A DNA stretch of 64,000 bases from Darksidea phi. Its lineage: Eukaryota; Ascomycota; Dothideomycetes; Pleosporales; Lentitheciaceae. Every line of letters starts with the position of its first letter. The first letter of the stretch is position 1. Below the pieces are notes generated by a model. The model did no database searches. It was not told the origin of the DNA and worked only from the letters and a program-made list of their open reading frames with translations. Positions 36,801 to 46,443 of this stretch are shown piece by piece. Location of the stretch: the NCBI GenBank assembly GCA_030770425.1, contig JASJFT010000219.1:1-64000 (forward strand), in the 5' to 3' direction. A program made the translations under genes and the position numbers.

Positions 36801-38464
36801 GTTGCAGCTAGACCCATTGCAGCGGAGAGCTTTCGAGCTTTTGCACGGACAGCCACGCGTTTGTCGTCCCATTGCTGGTATTGATAGTCACAGTCACATC
36901 CGAGCGATTCAAGGCCAGTCAAATTTGCCAGCCGCAGTCTGATCTGGAAGGCGCTGTCACTGGCTTCGGAGCTGAAGGATGACGGCGTAGACCTGGCAAC
37001 GGCCTCAGATACTGTAGCTCCTGAGGTGGCCAGAGATGCTTCTTCGACCTCACGAGAAGATTTTTCAGGTTGATCCTCATTCTTTGTGTCTGATTCTCGT
37101 AGATCTGATTTCCTTTCAGGGGCTTGCTCATGCTGCGCAGGAAAATGCCGTCCAGTAAGATGCCAGGAAGGTATCTCTAGCCCTGATTGTGGGTCAAACC
37201 GCGTGTGGGGATCGAGTTTGAAGGCCATCCAGTCAAGCTCATGCCCAGCGACCATATCAGGCAGTTCCTTCATCGCATTATCGTCTCGCCCTAGGCGTTG
37301 TGTTCGAAGCGCTCCTCGTAGAATACTCATAATCACAGTAACTATTAGCTGTGCAAGGGCAACCCAGGCCTCCATTCCGCGACTTCCGACAAACTGCATG
37401 ACATAACCTGACACTGAAATTACCACGGCAATATTCGTGTAGAGTCCTGAATGTGGCATCAATGTTTTCTTCGAAGAGATCCAGGTCTTCAGAGGGTTCA
37501 GTTTAGTATCTTCGAGATATGCGAACGAATCGAAGCTTTGGTCGCCTATCACTTGCGGGCCGGGCTGAAGCCAGAGGAGCCGCGGTTGTTGCGAATGTTC
37601 CTGGGCCACGCGCCGAAAGCGAATCTCCTGCGTGGTCTGACCGATCAGAGCTGCACATAGCCCCATCCCGAGACACATGAGGACTGTGCCAGCAATGAAA
37701 AGCGGCGGAGCATGTCGAACATCACTCCAACCCAATCTCCAACCACCAGCACCAGCCAACGCAATAACGCCCAGTTGAAGGATGAGTGCAACGGTAGCCA
37801 AACCCCACTGATAAGCCTTGGGCGGTCTCTTGATTCCAATATTAAGCGAAAGATTCGGATTCGGCGCGAGTGAGGCATTATCTTTTCCCTCGAAAATCGA
37901 ACTCTTCACCTCTCTCCACGGAAAAGATCCTGTCGATCCTCGATTTTTGAAGTAGTCTCGGGAAAGGAAGAGCAGCGGTTTCTTTATTGCGGGTCTGGAA
38001 GACTGCTTGTCAACGTTTTCATCGCAAGGAATGTAAACGAGCTCGAGGATGTTTGGACGGCCGAGAACGCGTTGTATGCCACCACGAGTGAACAATTCGC
38101 AGACATCGCGACTAGTAGAGGTACACAAGTCAGCTTCGACAACGCCTTCGCCCTCTTGTGATCTGCCTATAAATGCACGAGTTGATGCCGAACCGCAGAG
38201 TCGTATCACAGAGACGAGTGCGGTGAGAAGTCCGATCGGAGCCATTGCAAAGATAATGTAATCGCTGAACGTCAGGCTCTCGCTGAGAAACTGCTTGGCC
38301 ATGGATTCTCCAAACAGTGCCAGGAGAGGGCCCAAGTCCGAAACGAGGTCATTGAAGGTACCCTTGAGGTCATCAGACGAAGTCTTGTTCTCCCCAGCTG
38401 CGCTAACGGCGGCAAAAGCGCAGCTGATGAGAAAATAACGGATAGACATGGCGGCGTTTATCAT
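33833..38464 (-). CDS. Large membrane-anchored ankyrin-repeat protein
   Basis: A single uninterrupted open frame of 1543 aa from the ATG at 38464 (an alternative ATG lies at 38449). The N-terminus looks like a signal peptide (SIRYFLISCAFAAVSAAG). About five hydrophobic helices follow at roughly residues 69-87, 219-242, 252-274, 342-359 and 364-384. The middle (about 400-1060) has no recognised domain; its WLGHSAVKFHQDTVILHRQE stretch and Cys-rich spots recur in fungal 'ankyrin repeat protein' annotations. The last ~470 residues are about 14 ankyrin repeats with consensus G-x-TPLxxAA-xxGH-xxxVxxLL, often with a K/E-rich 'ADIEAKD' loop. The design suggests a membrane-tethered protein with an ankyrin platform in the cytosol. 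There is no NACHT or kinase domain. The frame is intact over 4.6 kb, so it is probably expressed. Confidence 0.85.
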   Translation of the reverse strand: MINAAMSIRYFLISCAFAAVSAAGENKTSSDDLKGTFNDLVSDLGPLLALFGESMAKQFLSESLTFSDYIIFAMAPIGLLTALVSVIRLCGSASTRAFIGRSQEGEGVVEADLCTSTSRDVCELFTRGGIQRVLGRPNILELVYIPCDENVDKQSSRPAIKKPLLFLSRDYFKNRGSTGSFPWREVKSSIFEGKDNASLAPNPNLSLNIGIKRPPKAYQWGLATVALILQLGVIALAGAGGWRLGWSDVRHAPPLFIAGTVLMCLGMGLCAALIGQTTQEIRFRRVAQEHSQQPRLLWLQPGPQVIGDQSFDSFAYLEDTKLNPLKTWISSKKTLMPHSGLYTNIAVVISVSGYVMQFVGSRGMEAWVALAQLIVTVIMSILRGALRTQRLGRDDNAMKELPDMVAGHELDWMAFKLDPHTRFDPQSGLEIPSWHLTGRHFPAQHEQAPERKSDLRESDTKNEDQPEKSSREVEEASLATSGATVSEAVARSTPSSFSSEASDSAFQIRLRLANLTGLESLGCDCDYQYQQWDDKRVAVRAKARKLSAAMGLAATNLFSQIKKHKDVILQVEAASSRNTRTRQLEQVVNIALKPPPEFSQVGWRLDTVQVEAMLGLWLWTMVKDQHCFSSNDDLADYEGSDLRVSRADQIPVGRMMSLGVDANWEAKTDIQGEMDLWLGHSAVKFHQDTVILHRQEPYGLMTHFYKPEGDSPGQWQVLEPNAIHTQQIGKQRQDTRVNRQRFCGWNIAQSILDAPAQSAAPCAVPDKAAESANQAIAARVQYTQIAVTNNQDLLDICCQELYVALMMSLIEAEGAPPMADTTFVEDSQLLRLEHPTVSVFADAFVEGGLGSYANALLCIVPALRKKLPSLGSDTMLSTILQTATTYRREKEWSRAEVALRWACARTEDLDSSGQHFEHALRALCELYRFALSTFSESERKFGLSGIKWVVEKYGSRRKSEHHVKDIVDCYSEIARRFRAGDAQATRVEGAGQLLRAIKCEDRGEAIFNLCLVVPGSIHDGTLALAARNNWPEVVSGLLEMGAKPDDCYFSDTGLFYCAQRGHETCASILIDHGASPDMGFEKETPLLQAAKNGHANIVKLLLKTSFVDVNSGGSGGDTPLKAAARNGQVEVVKLLLANENKVNSTNSAFDLAAEEGHADIVKLILDTGDVISTYSGLLLAAKRGHAEVFKLLFDERMSGAGLKDPLLIAARRGYVDILKLLLNAENIDVDVADDNNRTALSWAASGGHQEAVRLLLKHGADLESKDEEDDQTPLAWAAHEGHADVVRELLDQGANKDVQNGSRETPLMLATLSMYRNPSRPPSASAKAAVSLLLGARANVELKNHMGMSVLAQSALRGQKEVVELLFHYGVELESRSNSGMTPLMWAASDAREETLQMLLEKGADVEAKDASGKTTLMYAAGCIRGQEVLQRMLNTNADIEARDKDGQTALLYAVKKGVEENVRMLLMKNVDIEAKDKNGRTALMHAAANGYAEIVKMLLSSGAQDKAVDTQNCTALTLAREHRRPNLTVIQMLESYNPSSDS

Positions 38465-38553
38465 CTCATGTTCTTTTAGAGATTGTGGACAAAAGCAAAA
38501 GTGCGACAAGCGTAGCAAAGAGGAGAGGTTTCTTCAGGTGGTAGGGTTCGGAG

Positions 38554-38576
38554 GCCAATTGGGCCCCAATTGGGAG
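38554..38576. promoter_or_regulatory. Tandem palindromic CCAATTGG pair
   Basis: Two CCAATTGG octamers, separated by two bases, lie about 90-110 bp upstream of the ankyrin gene start. Each contains a CCAAT box on both strands, which is the binding site of the fungal CCAAT-binding (HAP) complex. Whether they act as promoter elements is inference. Confidence 0.4.
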
Positions 38577-38929
38577 ATGCCATAAATCTCGGAAGAGGGG
38601 GCGGCTCTATCCTTTTCAAGCATAGCTATTGTTAAGCCTGTGCGGGCCGACAACATGGCGGAGTCCGTGGTGCTAGCGGCGAATCCTTGATCAAGGGTAG
38701 AAGAAGCCAAAAGCAAGGGAACCCAGCCGCCTTCATGCGCGGGGCGCTAGCACGCGCTAGCATGCCGGATTCGGTCAACTGGCCGAGGCACTCCATGAAA
38801 AACTTTAGGGGGTTAGCCCAATCAGGGAGATTAGCGTTTCGATAGCGTAACTGGCAAGCGAGCCGTTCACACCAACGTTCTCCTGAAACTGATAACGTTA
38901 TACAACGTTCCGTCTCAGCCATTAATATG

Positions 38930-39200
38930 AAGTAGTCTGACTCCGATAGAGGTGCTATCCAGACGTTTGACGTCCCCCGATCGACGGTACGCGACGGACG
39001 CGCTAGGGAGCTTACACGACGCGATTGCTAGCCTAACACGAGGAATTTCACCAAGCTCAAGGAGGAGGCGATTTTTAGATACATGCTAGACTTAGATGTA
39101 CGAGCATTTTTGTGCCTACTCTAGGTGCTGCACGCTGCGGAAGGCCGGTTGGCCAGAAGTGGTCATCTCTATTCCGACATTAGCAAACCCTTAGCCTGTT
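38930..39200 (+). mobile_element. Pogo/Fot1-type transposase fragment
   Basis: A plus-strand reading with stops gives AIQTFDVPRSTVRD, then RELTRRD, NTRNFTKLKEEAI and RYMLDLDVRAF. This is the N-terminal psq-type helix-turn-helix and start of the CENP-B-like DNA-binding domain of Fot1/Pogo transposases ('AIxxFxVPRSTLRDR ... LTKLEEEAIxxYILDLD'). Only about 80 codons remain, with at least three stops, and neither the DDE catalytic domain nor terminal inverted repeats are seen. The flanking 38577-38929 may derive from the same element, but I cannot show that. Confidence 0.6.
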
Positions 39201-39228
39201 TCCCGCAAGCCGCAGTCCCAGGGCTCCC

Positions 39229-40085
39229 TTAGCCAATATTCGTGATACCCTCCTTCTTAAGTTTTCGAGCTGCACGGATTTGTTCCTGCTTTTCTTTGCC
39301 CCACGTCTTTGATTGGTGCTTCCGACTCCTTTCCCTCCTCTTTTCCCGTTTTTCCAGCGCTCGAACCTCTGGGTCTACCCAATGGGGAATTGGGCAGGTT
39401 GAAATTTGCTGTAAAATAGCGAGCGTGTCGTAATCCCCTACCTGATCCCGCTGTTGGTCAGTAAACCCTTGAGCAGCCAAAAGAAGTAAAGCTCTTAACG
39501 TGAAATTTGCGTCATTCCCGGCACAGTGAAGCCTATTAAGGAACATCCTAGTGAAAGCAGCAAGTCGCTAAGAGAACCAGCCCAGAACTGAAAGACCTCG
39601 TTTGCCACCTGGAAAGTGTCTAGAACACCCGAGAGAAGTACTGTGAACTGGAAACCTAGAGCTTGTAAAGCCTGGAGGTCGTTGACGATTCCATGGCCCA
39701 CAAACACTATATTCCGAGCTGGGGGGATAGAAGATTGAATGCGGTCTGCCATATCTGATGGACGGATTGTGATTGTCTCCCCAAAGATAAACTTTTCAGA
39801 AGCCTTTCTAAGGTACGAGGGAGATCCTGTGGCGAAGTTATAAGTCGATATAAGCTTGTCTGGCGAGACTTGGTTGATTTCTTTCGTATCGAGAACGGCA
39901 AGGCCAACTTGGCAATTATTCTTCTGAGAAAATCCACTCTTAATGGTGTTGATGTTCTCGAAGTCAATGGCGATGAGGACCACATCCGATAGTCTAGGTG
40001 ACCTGAAAGAATAGCATTCTAGACGAAAGATCTCGTGCAGAATATGTAGTCCATTCTTCGCAATGCTTAGTTCTATAGGACGCAT
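39229..40085 (-). pseudogene. DEDD-type exonuclease (Gfd2/YDR514C-like), frameshifted
   Basis: The main open frame starts at ATG 40085 and shows exonuclease-fold motifs: LIAIDFENI (D-x-E), a middle HGIVNDLQAL and DTFQVANEV. The last motif, LHCAGNDANFTLRALLLLA, lies in another frame that runs to 39229. The two overlap near 39550, and no intron with acceptable signals and phase links them, so a one-base indel is the simplest explanation. With that joined, the order matches the C-terminal RNase H-fold domain of Gfd2/YDR514C-like fungal proteins, followed by a basic lysine/arginine-rich tail. It could be a recent pseudogene or a sequencing error. All four acidic/His motifs are otherwise present. 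Confidence 0.6.
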
Positions 40086-40831
40086 GACCTCGGTTTCTAT
40101 TTTATTTATTGGCGTAAGACTTGTATGCCAGACATGTTAGTCTAGATGATAAACACTTCCTAAATCTCTTAATGTACCTTACCTGCCGGAATTCGTCGTT
40201 AATGAGGCGTCGGGCGAAGTCGCTAAGGTGCTTGAGGATTCAGTCTGGCTATGTAACGCATGGAGGCCGCCGGCGCGGTAGGCTGTTGGAGCGTTGGTGG
40301 CGGCTCAGTCGACATCGCTGATGATTCGCATACAAGGGCAGCGATTTGATGCAATGAAGGAATTAGCCCATCTAGGCGATAGACGCAGAGGGTAGTTGAT
40401 GGTTGCCGTGAACAAGCTGTTGCTCAGAGATAGAGATTAGGAACTGGCTTGAAAAGGCGGGCGGTGTGGGCGCTTAGTGTGGGGCACGAACCCTACTCGC
40501 TGACTCAACGCCACCAAGTGAGCCATTCACATATTTGATTTGGATTTGCATAGTGGGAGTCTCTTCAGAAGGTCCGCACGAAACACAGTATGAGTTTGTA
40601 CATAGTAGAGGTGCTATACCCACACCTTATACACGATAATAGAGCTGTAGAGCTATATATAGTAATACCGACGAGGTGATGTTTCGAATATTGAGGCGCT
40701 GGACGAGAAATGACATGTGATGCCGAACTACAGAGCGTTGGGAGACCAACAGCGGTAGCGAGGAGTTAGCGTACCAACACTACCACCTACAGTATAAAAA
40801 TTGCCTGCGATAATACCAGCATCCTACTTAC

Positions 40832-40895
40832 ATCTATCTCTTATCCTTAGCTAGCTTCCTTATATCCATCTCTTGTCCTCAGCCAGCTTCCTTAC
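40832..40895. repeat. 32-bp direct tandem duplication
   Basis: Two adjacent copies of ATCTATCTCTTATCCTTAGC... / ATCCATCTCTTGTCCTCAGC... (each about 32 bp) differ almost only by T/C and A/G transitions, as RIP would produce. Confidence 0.7.
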
Positions 40896-41743
40896 TACAT
40901 ATCCTTAGTCTTCTACTAACGGCGAGAGTAGGTTTACTAATATACCCTCTTCCTTAAACTTACTATTAACACCTACTAACTATATATCTTTACCAACGAT
41001 CGTTCGCCTAGTCCTTTAGGAGGACCTTTAGTAGGAGGTAGAGTATAATAGGCTATTCGATTATAGCGCTCTAAACCTTTCTAATGTCGCGGCGGAGTAT
41101 CCCTAGCGCTATAAGCGGGAGGTACTGTCGACAGGGCTCCTCGATTATAATAACTATTAGTATAAAACCAACTATATATTGGATATATTCGAGGGAACGA
41201 GCGGCGATAGGATTCTCGTATAGCTATTAGTAGTTACCTATATTATATTCCTATCCGAGGCCCTATATAACGAGGATAGGCGTTTCGTCTAGAGGTAGCT
41301 ATACCGTCTACGCTAGCTAGAAAAGCTTATATAGGGAAGATAGTTAAGGAAGGAGGAATCGGCCTTCTTAATAGGCTATCGAGGGAGCCAATATATTACG
41401 TAGAATATAGAGCTAGTATCTATAGTAGATACGATACGAACGATGGCGTAGGGGGTAGGAGGTTCGGTATTATCGGCGCGTTTAACTGTCTATATATATT
41501 ATTAGTAAATTAGGAGCTATTATTATCGTGTAGTTACTACCTGTACTGTTGCGTGAGATGTCGAAACATTGAAACATATTAAGGTGATTAGAATCACGAA
41601 AAACACAGCTAGCCCAGGAGCCAACGTGACGTCACGCCGGGTAGTGGCCCAAGCTCCTGGGGGAGGGGGAGCCATTCATATATAAACTCGCTGGAATTAT
41701 TTGTATATATATACTTGTCAAAGAGCCATAAATACAACATTAC

Positions 41744-41772
41744 TCAATAAGTCGGATTGGCCGAGTGGTTTA
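41744..41772 (+). other. tRNA-like 5' half with Pol III A-box
   Basis: The stretch GTCGGATTGGCCGAGTGG followed by TTTAAGGC reads like the acceptor strand and D-arm of a Ser/Leu-type tRNA, including an A-box. No matching 3' acceptor strand, B-box or T-arm is found downstream, so this is not a complete tRNA gene. It may be a tRNA fragment or the head of a SINE. Confidence 0.4.
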
Positions 41773-42020
41773 AGGCATGCACAACCGCCTAATGGTTCTC
41801 CTGTCCTGCGACACCTGTCATCAGGTCCGGCACCTCCTCTGAGAGAGAGCCTAAATCCAAAAATGCACCAAAGATTTGTAGTAAAAACGATCCTAGAGTC
41901 TTCAAGTTTCAAATTCGTTCCCTTCGTACCGGTTGTATGTTTGAAAATCTCGACAAGCCTTCAAGTCAAACTGTATATACATGCAAAAAATTAGACGACA
42001 AGTATAACCATCAAGCTAAC

Positions 42021-45000
42021 CTAAACACCTTTCCCTTCGCTTCTTGTTCTCATCCTTCTTGCTTCTCCATTTTCTCTTCTTGCTTTGCCTTTGCCCTCTT
42101 CTTGCTTCTTCATTTTCTCCTCTTGCTTTGCCCTCTCTTCTCTCGTTTGCGTAACAAGCTCATCCCAGGATATACCTAGCCATTTCGAAATTCCCATAGC
42201 ACCCTTTTCCTCTCCAATTGGCAACGGTTTTTTTATTTTGGTTGAGCTGGCTTCCGAATCTGCTCCACAGAGAAGGAGAAATTTCATCAACTCTGCTGCT
42301 TCTTGGGTTGTCTGTCGGGCTGCAAGGCGGAGTGGCGTCAGAAAACCATTGTCCTTTCGATAGTCCACAGCAGCACCGTGATCAATCAACGCTTTAGCAA
42401 GCACAACGGAGCAAGACGACGATGCAACATCCAGTAATGCAATACCAATCTCTCTCTTACTTAAATTCTTCAAGATGTGCTTCTCCCACACCGATTTCAG
42501 CAACTGTTCAAGCCAAAGATCTCTAGATGTACGGTGATCTATTGCGCCAGGAACCACATGCTTTCTCCAGCTCTTTTTTGGTCCGTGTTTCTTGTAGCGA
42601 TCAATAATTTTAGCCCATTCTTCCCAAATTTCTTCTGAGTCGCAGGATATTATATCTTTCGCTATCCAGAAAACCTCATCGTCGTCCCAAGTGTATTCTG
42701 CTCCCAGTTTTGAAGATATGTACCGGAATGTTTCAGGGTTTTTCCCTTGTACGGCTGGTTCCAGTAGTGATTCGGTTATTGGAAATAATTCAACCATGGA
42801 AGGAGTCCCGAAACGGGCAGCACACTCTGCCAATCTCCCTTGAGTCGGTCCTGGGAGCTTCAGCACTTCTTCCAGTAGGCCTTTAACGATCTCCACTTTA
42901 TTCGCTTTCACCAAGTCAAATAACAATGGCTGTATCTCGTCCGCGTCAGGCTTCTCCATAACAGAACTATCCTTTGCCCGGCCCTGGTGGAACTGATTTA
43001 AATGTTCAGCTTGCATTTTACGGGTGAGAAAGCCTCCGTCCTCGTATTCACAACCCGGGAAGGTACATTTCCATGGACGACTGTGGTATCCCAGGTGGGT
43101 TCTGCGAAGAGATGCAGACTCGAAGCCGTGTCGGCGAAAGGAACAGTTTACGTAATCGCACTTAAACGGGCGTTTTCCGTAATGCCGATGTATCAAAGTG
43201 AGATAACCCTTTTTGTTGTTTGTCGTGTCCAAGAGAAGTGTCTCGTGGTGGTCGTGTATCCGGGCAGAAGTATTGGAAATGGTCAGTGGGTCAAGATGGC
43301 TCCAACTTGCAACTGCTAACTTTAGCTGTCTGGTCGGTGACGGTCACTATTCGGATATACTTACTCTGGGATTTCCGGAAGTCGGATTTTAAAGAAAGCT
43401 TGCGGAAGGAAAAAGCATCACATAGAACAGCGTATACATGAGGCCAACGCCCTTTTAAGGCGTCCAGGGTCGGCGAGGTAACTTGCTCGTCTGTTCCGTC
43501 GTGCTGATCATTTGCCCTCTCACAGATGAGAGTTTCAAGTAAACTGACCAGCTCAGATAGAACGCTGCAAGACTCAGAGGCGAGCTGTTCCGTAAGCTCG
43601 AGCCACATAGTCGACGCAAAGTCGTGCAGGCTGTACGCGCCGGTAAGGGTGTTGTGGAGCGAATCTTCGCTCGAGATTTCCGGGTCATGATGGCCTTGGC
43701 AAAGATACATTACGCAACACATTGCTAAACTCAGTTTGCTTTCGCCGGCGTCAATCGAACCGAGAACCTGGGGACTGAAGAAGTACCTGTGCAATGGAAG
43801 GTTAGAGAGAGTCACTCTAGCAAAATGTTAGACTTACTCCTGGACAGTAAAGTGGACAAACTGAACATAGTCGTCAACAACTTCAACGATTGGGCCGCAG
43901 ATTTCGATGATATTAACTCTGGCGAGCACTCTTGCTTTACCCTCCACATCTTCAAGCTTGATGGTTAAAGCTTGCTCAATTTCCTGAACTGTTAGCGGCG
44001 TGGGCGTTGCGCCTATCCATCCGAGAAGTTTTCGAGCCTTTTCCTTCAAAGTTGGCGGTGCGAGACCGTTGATTCGTGCGAGAACTCTACCATAGCTGTT
44101 AAACCAATTAGTTAGTATGAGCCTGGAGAGATTAAGAAAGGTTACTCGTACGCATCGTCTAGTGTGTCTGGTAGGACTTGTATATCATCCTGTATCTCCT
44201 CAATGTCCAGATGCTCAATGCTACTAAGGACTACTTTCGCATACAGAAACATTCCTTGCTAGGTTAGCTTCTGCCAGCATCGTGAGACGAAGTTCACATA
44301 CCCTTCGATTTTGAAGCAAGTGGTGCCAAAAGGCGCTCAATCTCAGATTGCGCTTGGGGTAGAAAGTCGCGCTCCCTAAACCAGTTCCGCATGTATTCGG
44401 TAATGAATCTTTGAATGCTGCCGGAATTTCGGTTGTCCACTCGAAGTATTGAGGATTTGTCCTTGAGTAATCCTGTAATATCCGCCTCTGGCCGGCAACT
44501 GATAAGCATTTTCGCCTCGTCACTTTCCTCCACCAACTGTAGGAGATTTTTCAGAAGTCTTGATCGTTCGACTCCGTCTATTTCGTCTAAACCATCAATG
44601 GTAATGTAGACTGCACCGGCGGCACGGATAAGCTTTAAGAAGAGGTCTTTTGTAGCAGATATACTGCTTTTGAGGTTGCTGCGGCTTGACTGGCAAACGA
44701 TATCTTTTAGATGCTTGTCGTCTGAAGCCAGCTGAAATATTAGTGACTGCATGATTTTTAATGCCGACGCATGGTTAGAGATGGCATAGCTCAGGAAAGC
44801 GAACATAGAATGCCCAGCTTTCCTTGTTTCGTGAATGGCTGTACCGGATAGAAAAGTCTTGCCTGCGAAGATCGTTGTCAGCCAGAAAGAATCGATAAAA
44901 CACTCTTTTGAAGCATGACCCACCTGATCCAGGAATACCTTGCAACCACAGTACTTTCGTGCTCGTGTCTGTGTTCTTCAGCCATGTCGTGAAGGTTGTA

Positions 45001-45854
45001 TCTTTCAACAGCCATTTTCCAGTCCCGTGACACATCCGTCCATCGACGTAATCGAGCTTATCCTCATATGTCGGCGGTGATATGTCTGCCATAATACTGT
45101 GGAACTCCTGGCGCTGAGACGATTCTTCAATGCTTTCGAAATGCTCCAGCGCGCGTGTCCTAGCATCATGCTCCGCTTGGATATGCTCCAAGCGAACTTC
45201 GTTTCGAAGGAGTAGGGTATGTCGTTCGATGTGGTTGGTTACGATCTTTATCTTATCCCGGTGTTTAGGCCAGACTGATTCGAATAAGTACTTCCAGCCT
45301 GGTGGTTCCACGTCAGGGTTCAAATGTGGGATTCATCTAACAAAGAAGAAATACTTACGAGGCAAACTAAAGAATCCCAGCGCGATAACGTAAAAGTCAA
45401 GAATATCTCGGAAGAAGAGCGCCAGTACCTCCTTCACAGGGGCGTTGTGACTAAAGAGATGGGCAGCCTTCCGGAATTCTGGCAACAGACTACCAATCTC
45501 TGCGGTGATGTTGATGATTGCATCGAGTGAATATTTCAGATTACTCGCCCACTGCAGCAGGAGCTTAATCGGGCCCCATATCAGTGCAAGAATGTCAGGT
45601 TTCGCTTGCATGAACACTTCTATTACACTAGCGTAGCTCCGAAGACCTTCGAGATAAGGCTCAATCTTGGAGAGATGTCGAAGTTGCCCTTTCTGCGCTT
45701 GTTCCTCCTGAAGTTTATCCGTGGCATCGTAGACTTGGTCGATGGTGGTCGTCTGCAGGATCTCGCGGTATAGCGTTTCGTTCTTGAGTCTTGCGCGAAA
45801 ATCTCGTATCGTCGTGTCAAACACGGCTTGGATCGGGTCGCAAGGAGTGGCCAT
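42021..45854 (-). CDS. NLR-like STAND protein: DUF7708-like, NACHT, two C2H2 fingers, ankyrin
   Basis: Seven exons: 45359-45854, 44924-45298, 44302-44862, 44152-44254, 43838-44095, 43365-43786 and 42021-43312. All six introns (47-61 bp) keep phase, giving 1168 aa. The N-terminal ~165 residues form the helical domain typical of fungal NLRs (PDILALIWGPIKLLLQWASN). The NACHT domain has Walker A GIPGSGKT near residue 290, Walker B VYITIDGLDEID and a SCRPE sensor, followed by helical WH-like sequence (VQFVHFTVQEYF). Two zinc fingers (FKCDYVNC...H...H and WKCTFPGC...H...H, about 785-845) sit before weak ankyrin repeats (ALIDHGAAVDYRKDNGFLTP). A Lys/Glu-rich coiled tail ends the protein. NLRs of this type act in non-self recognition or cell death; the role here is inferred. 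It is divergent from the SNF2 gene. Confidence 0.88.
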
Positions 45855-46443
45855 TGAACAGAAAAGAATATAGTTGCGATGACAAACGGTCAACTGTTCA
45901 GGAGGAAAGTCAAAACTCTAGGGATTGTTGTCAACACCAAGCAGCTATAAGCTCAGCGCCTTTCACTTTTTCCCAGAGCTGAATGTGGCGGTGGCTTAGC
46001 TTGCGAGGCGCTCGCAAGGCACTCACGACAACGCATATTATGTACCATCCCCGCATCAGGTCCGTGAGGCAAAAGCAAGACAATGCCGCTCAAAGCTTGT
46101 CTGAAAACCCGATTATTACTTTGCCAAAACCCTCGCTCGATCTGCCTTGCCTGCTCGAACCAACGCGCCTGCTTATTCAAGCAATATATCAGGTGGCCGT
46201 GGCACTGCTTCCCGAGAACCAACGACACTTCAACGTGATATCCATCATACACACGAAAGATCCAAGCGAGTGGTTAACGCATCCGGGCTGCGCGACAGTG
46301 TTGGCCGAGTGCGCCGAAAGAAGACACCTCGTGGCTATGTTGTGGCGGTGCTGTTGCCTAGCCGGAGGTTAACCCGCATGAGGCTGGAAAGTTGGCCATG
46401 CTTTCCCTATGCACACTTCCAGCGCTCCCCAACACACTCACAA
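45855..46443. promoter_or_regulatory. Shared divergent promoter region, NLR/SNF2
   Basis: This 589-bp interval separates the start codons of the NLR-like gene (leftward) and the SNF2 helicase (rightward). Open frames inside it have no recognisable domain. No specific operator was identified. Confidence 0.5.

Larger units (their letters stand above)
40086..42020. other. Gene-free interval with AT-rich transposon-like relic
   Basis: 40086-40620 is ordinary sequence upstream of the exonuclease. About 40620-41530 is AT-rich and stop-ridden, with a TATA-like CAGTATAAAAATTG (about 40793) and a 32-bp tandem duplication (40832-40895) whose copies differ mainly by C/T changes. A degraded plus-strand reading near 40990-41470 includes SALYNEDRRFV and ESAFLIGYRGSQYI, which I cannot assign. 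About 41590-41700 looks promoter-like (TATATAAACTCG). A tRNA-like A-box follows at 41750. Confidence 0.5.

Noticed and set aside
41744..41850. Functional tRNA gene
   Set aside because: No 3' acceptor strand, T-arm or B-box at the right distance.
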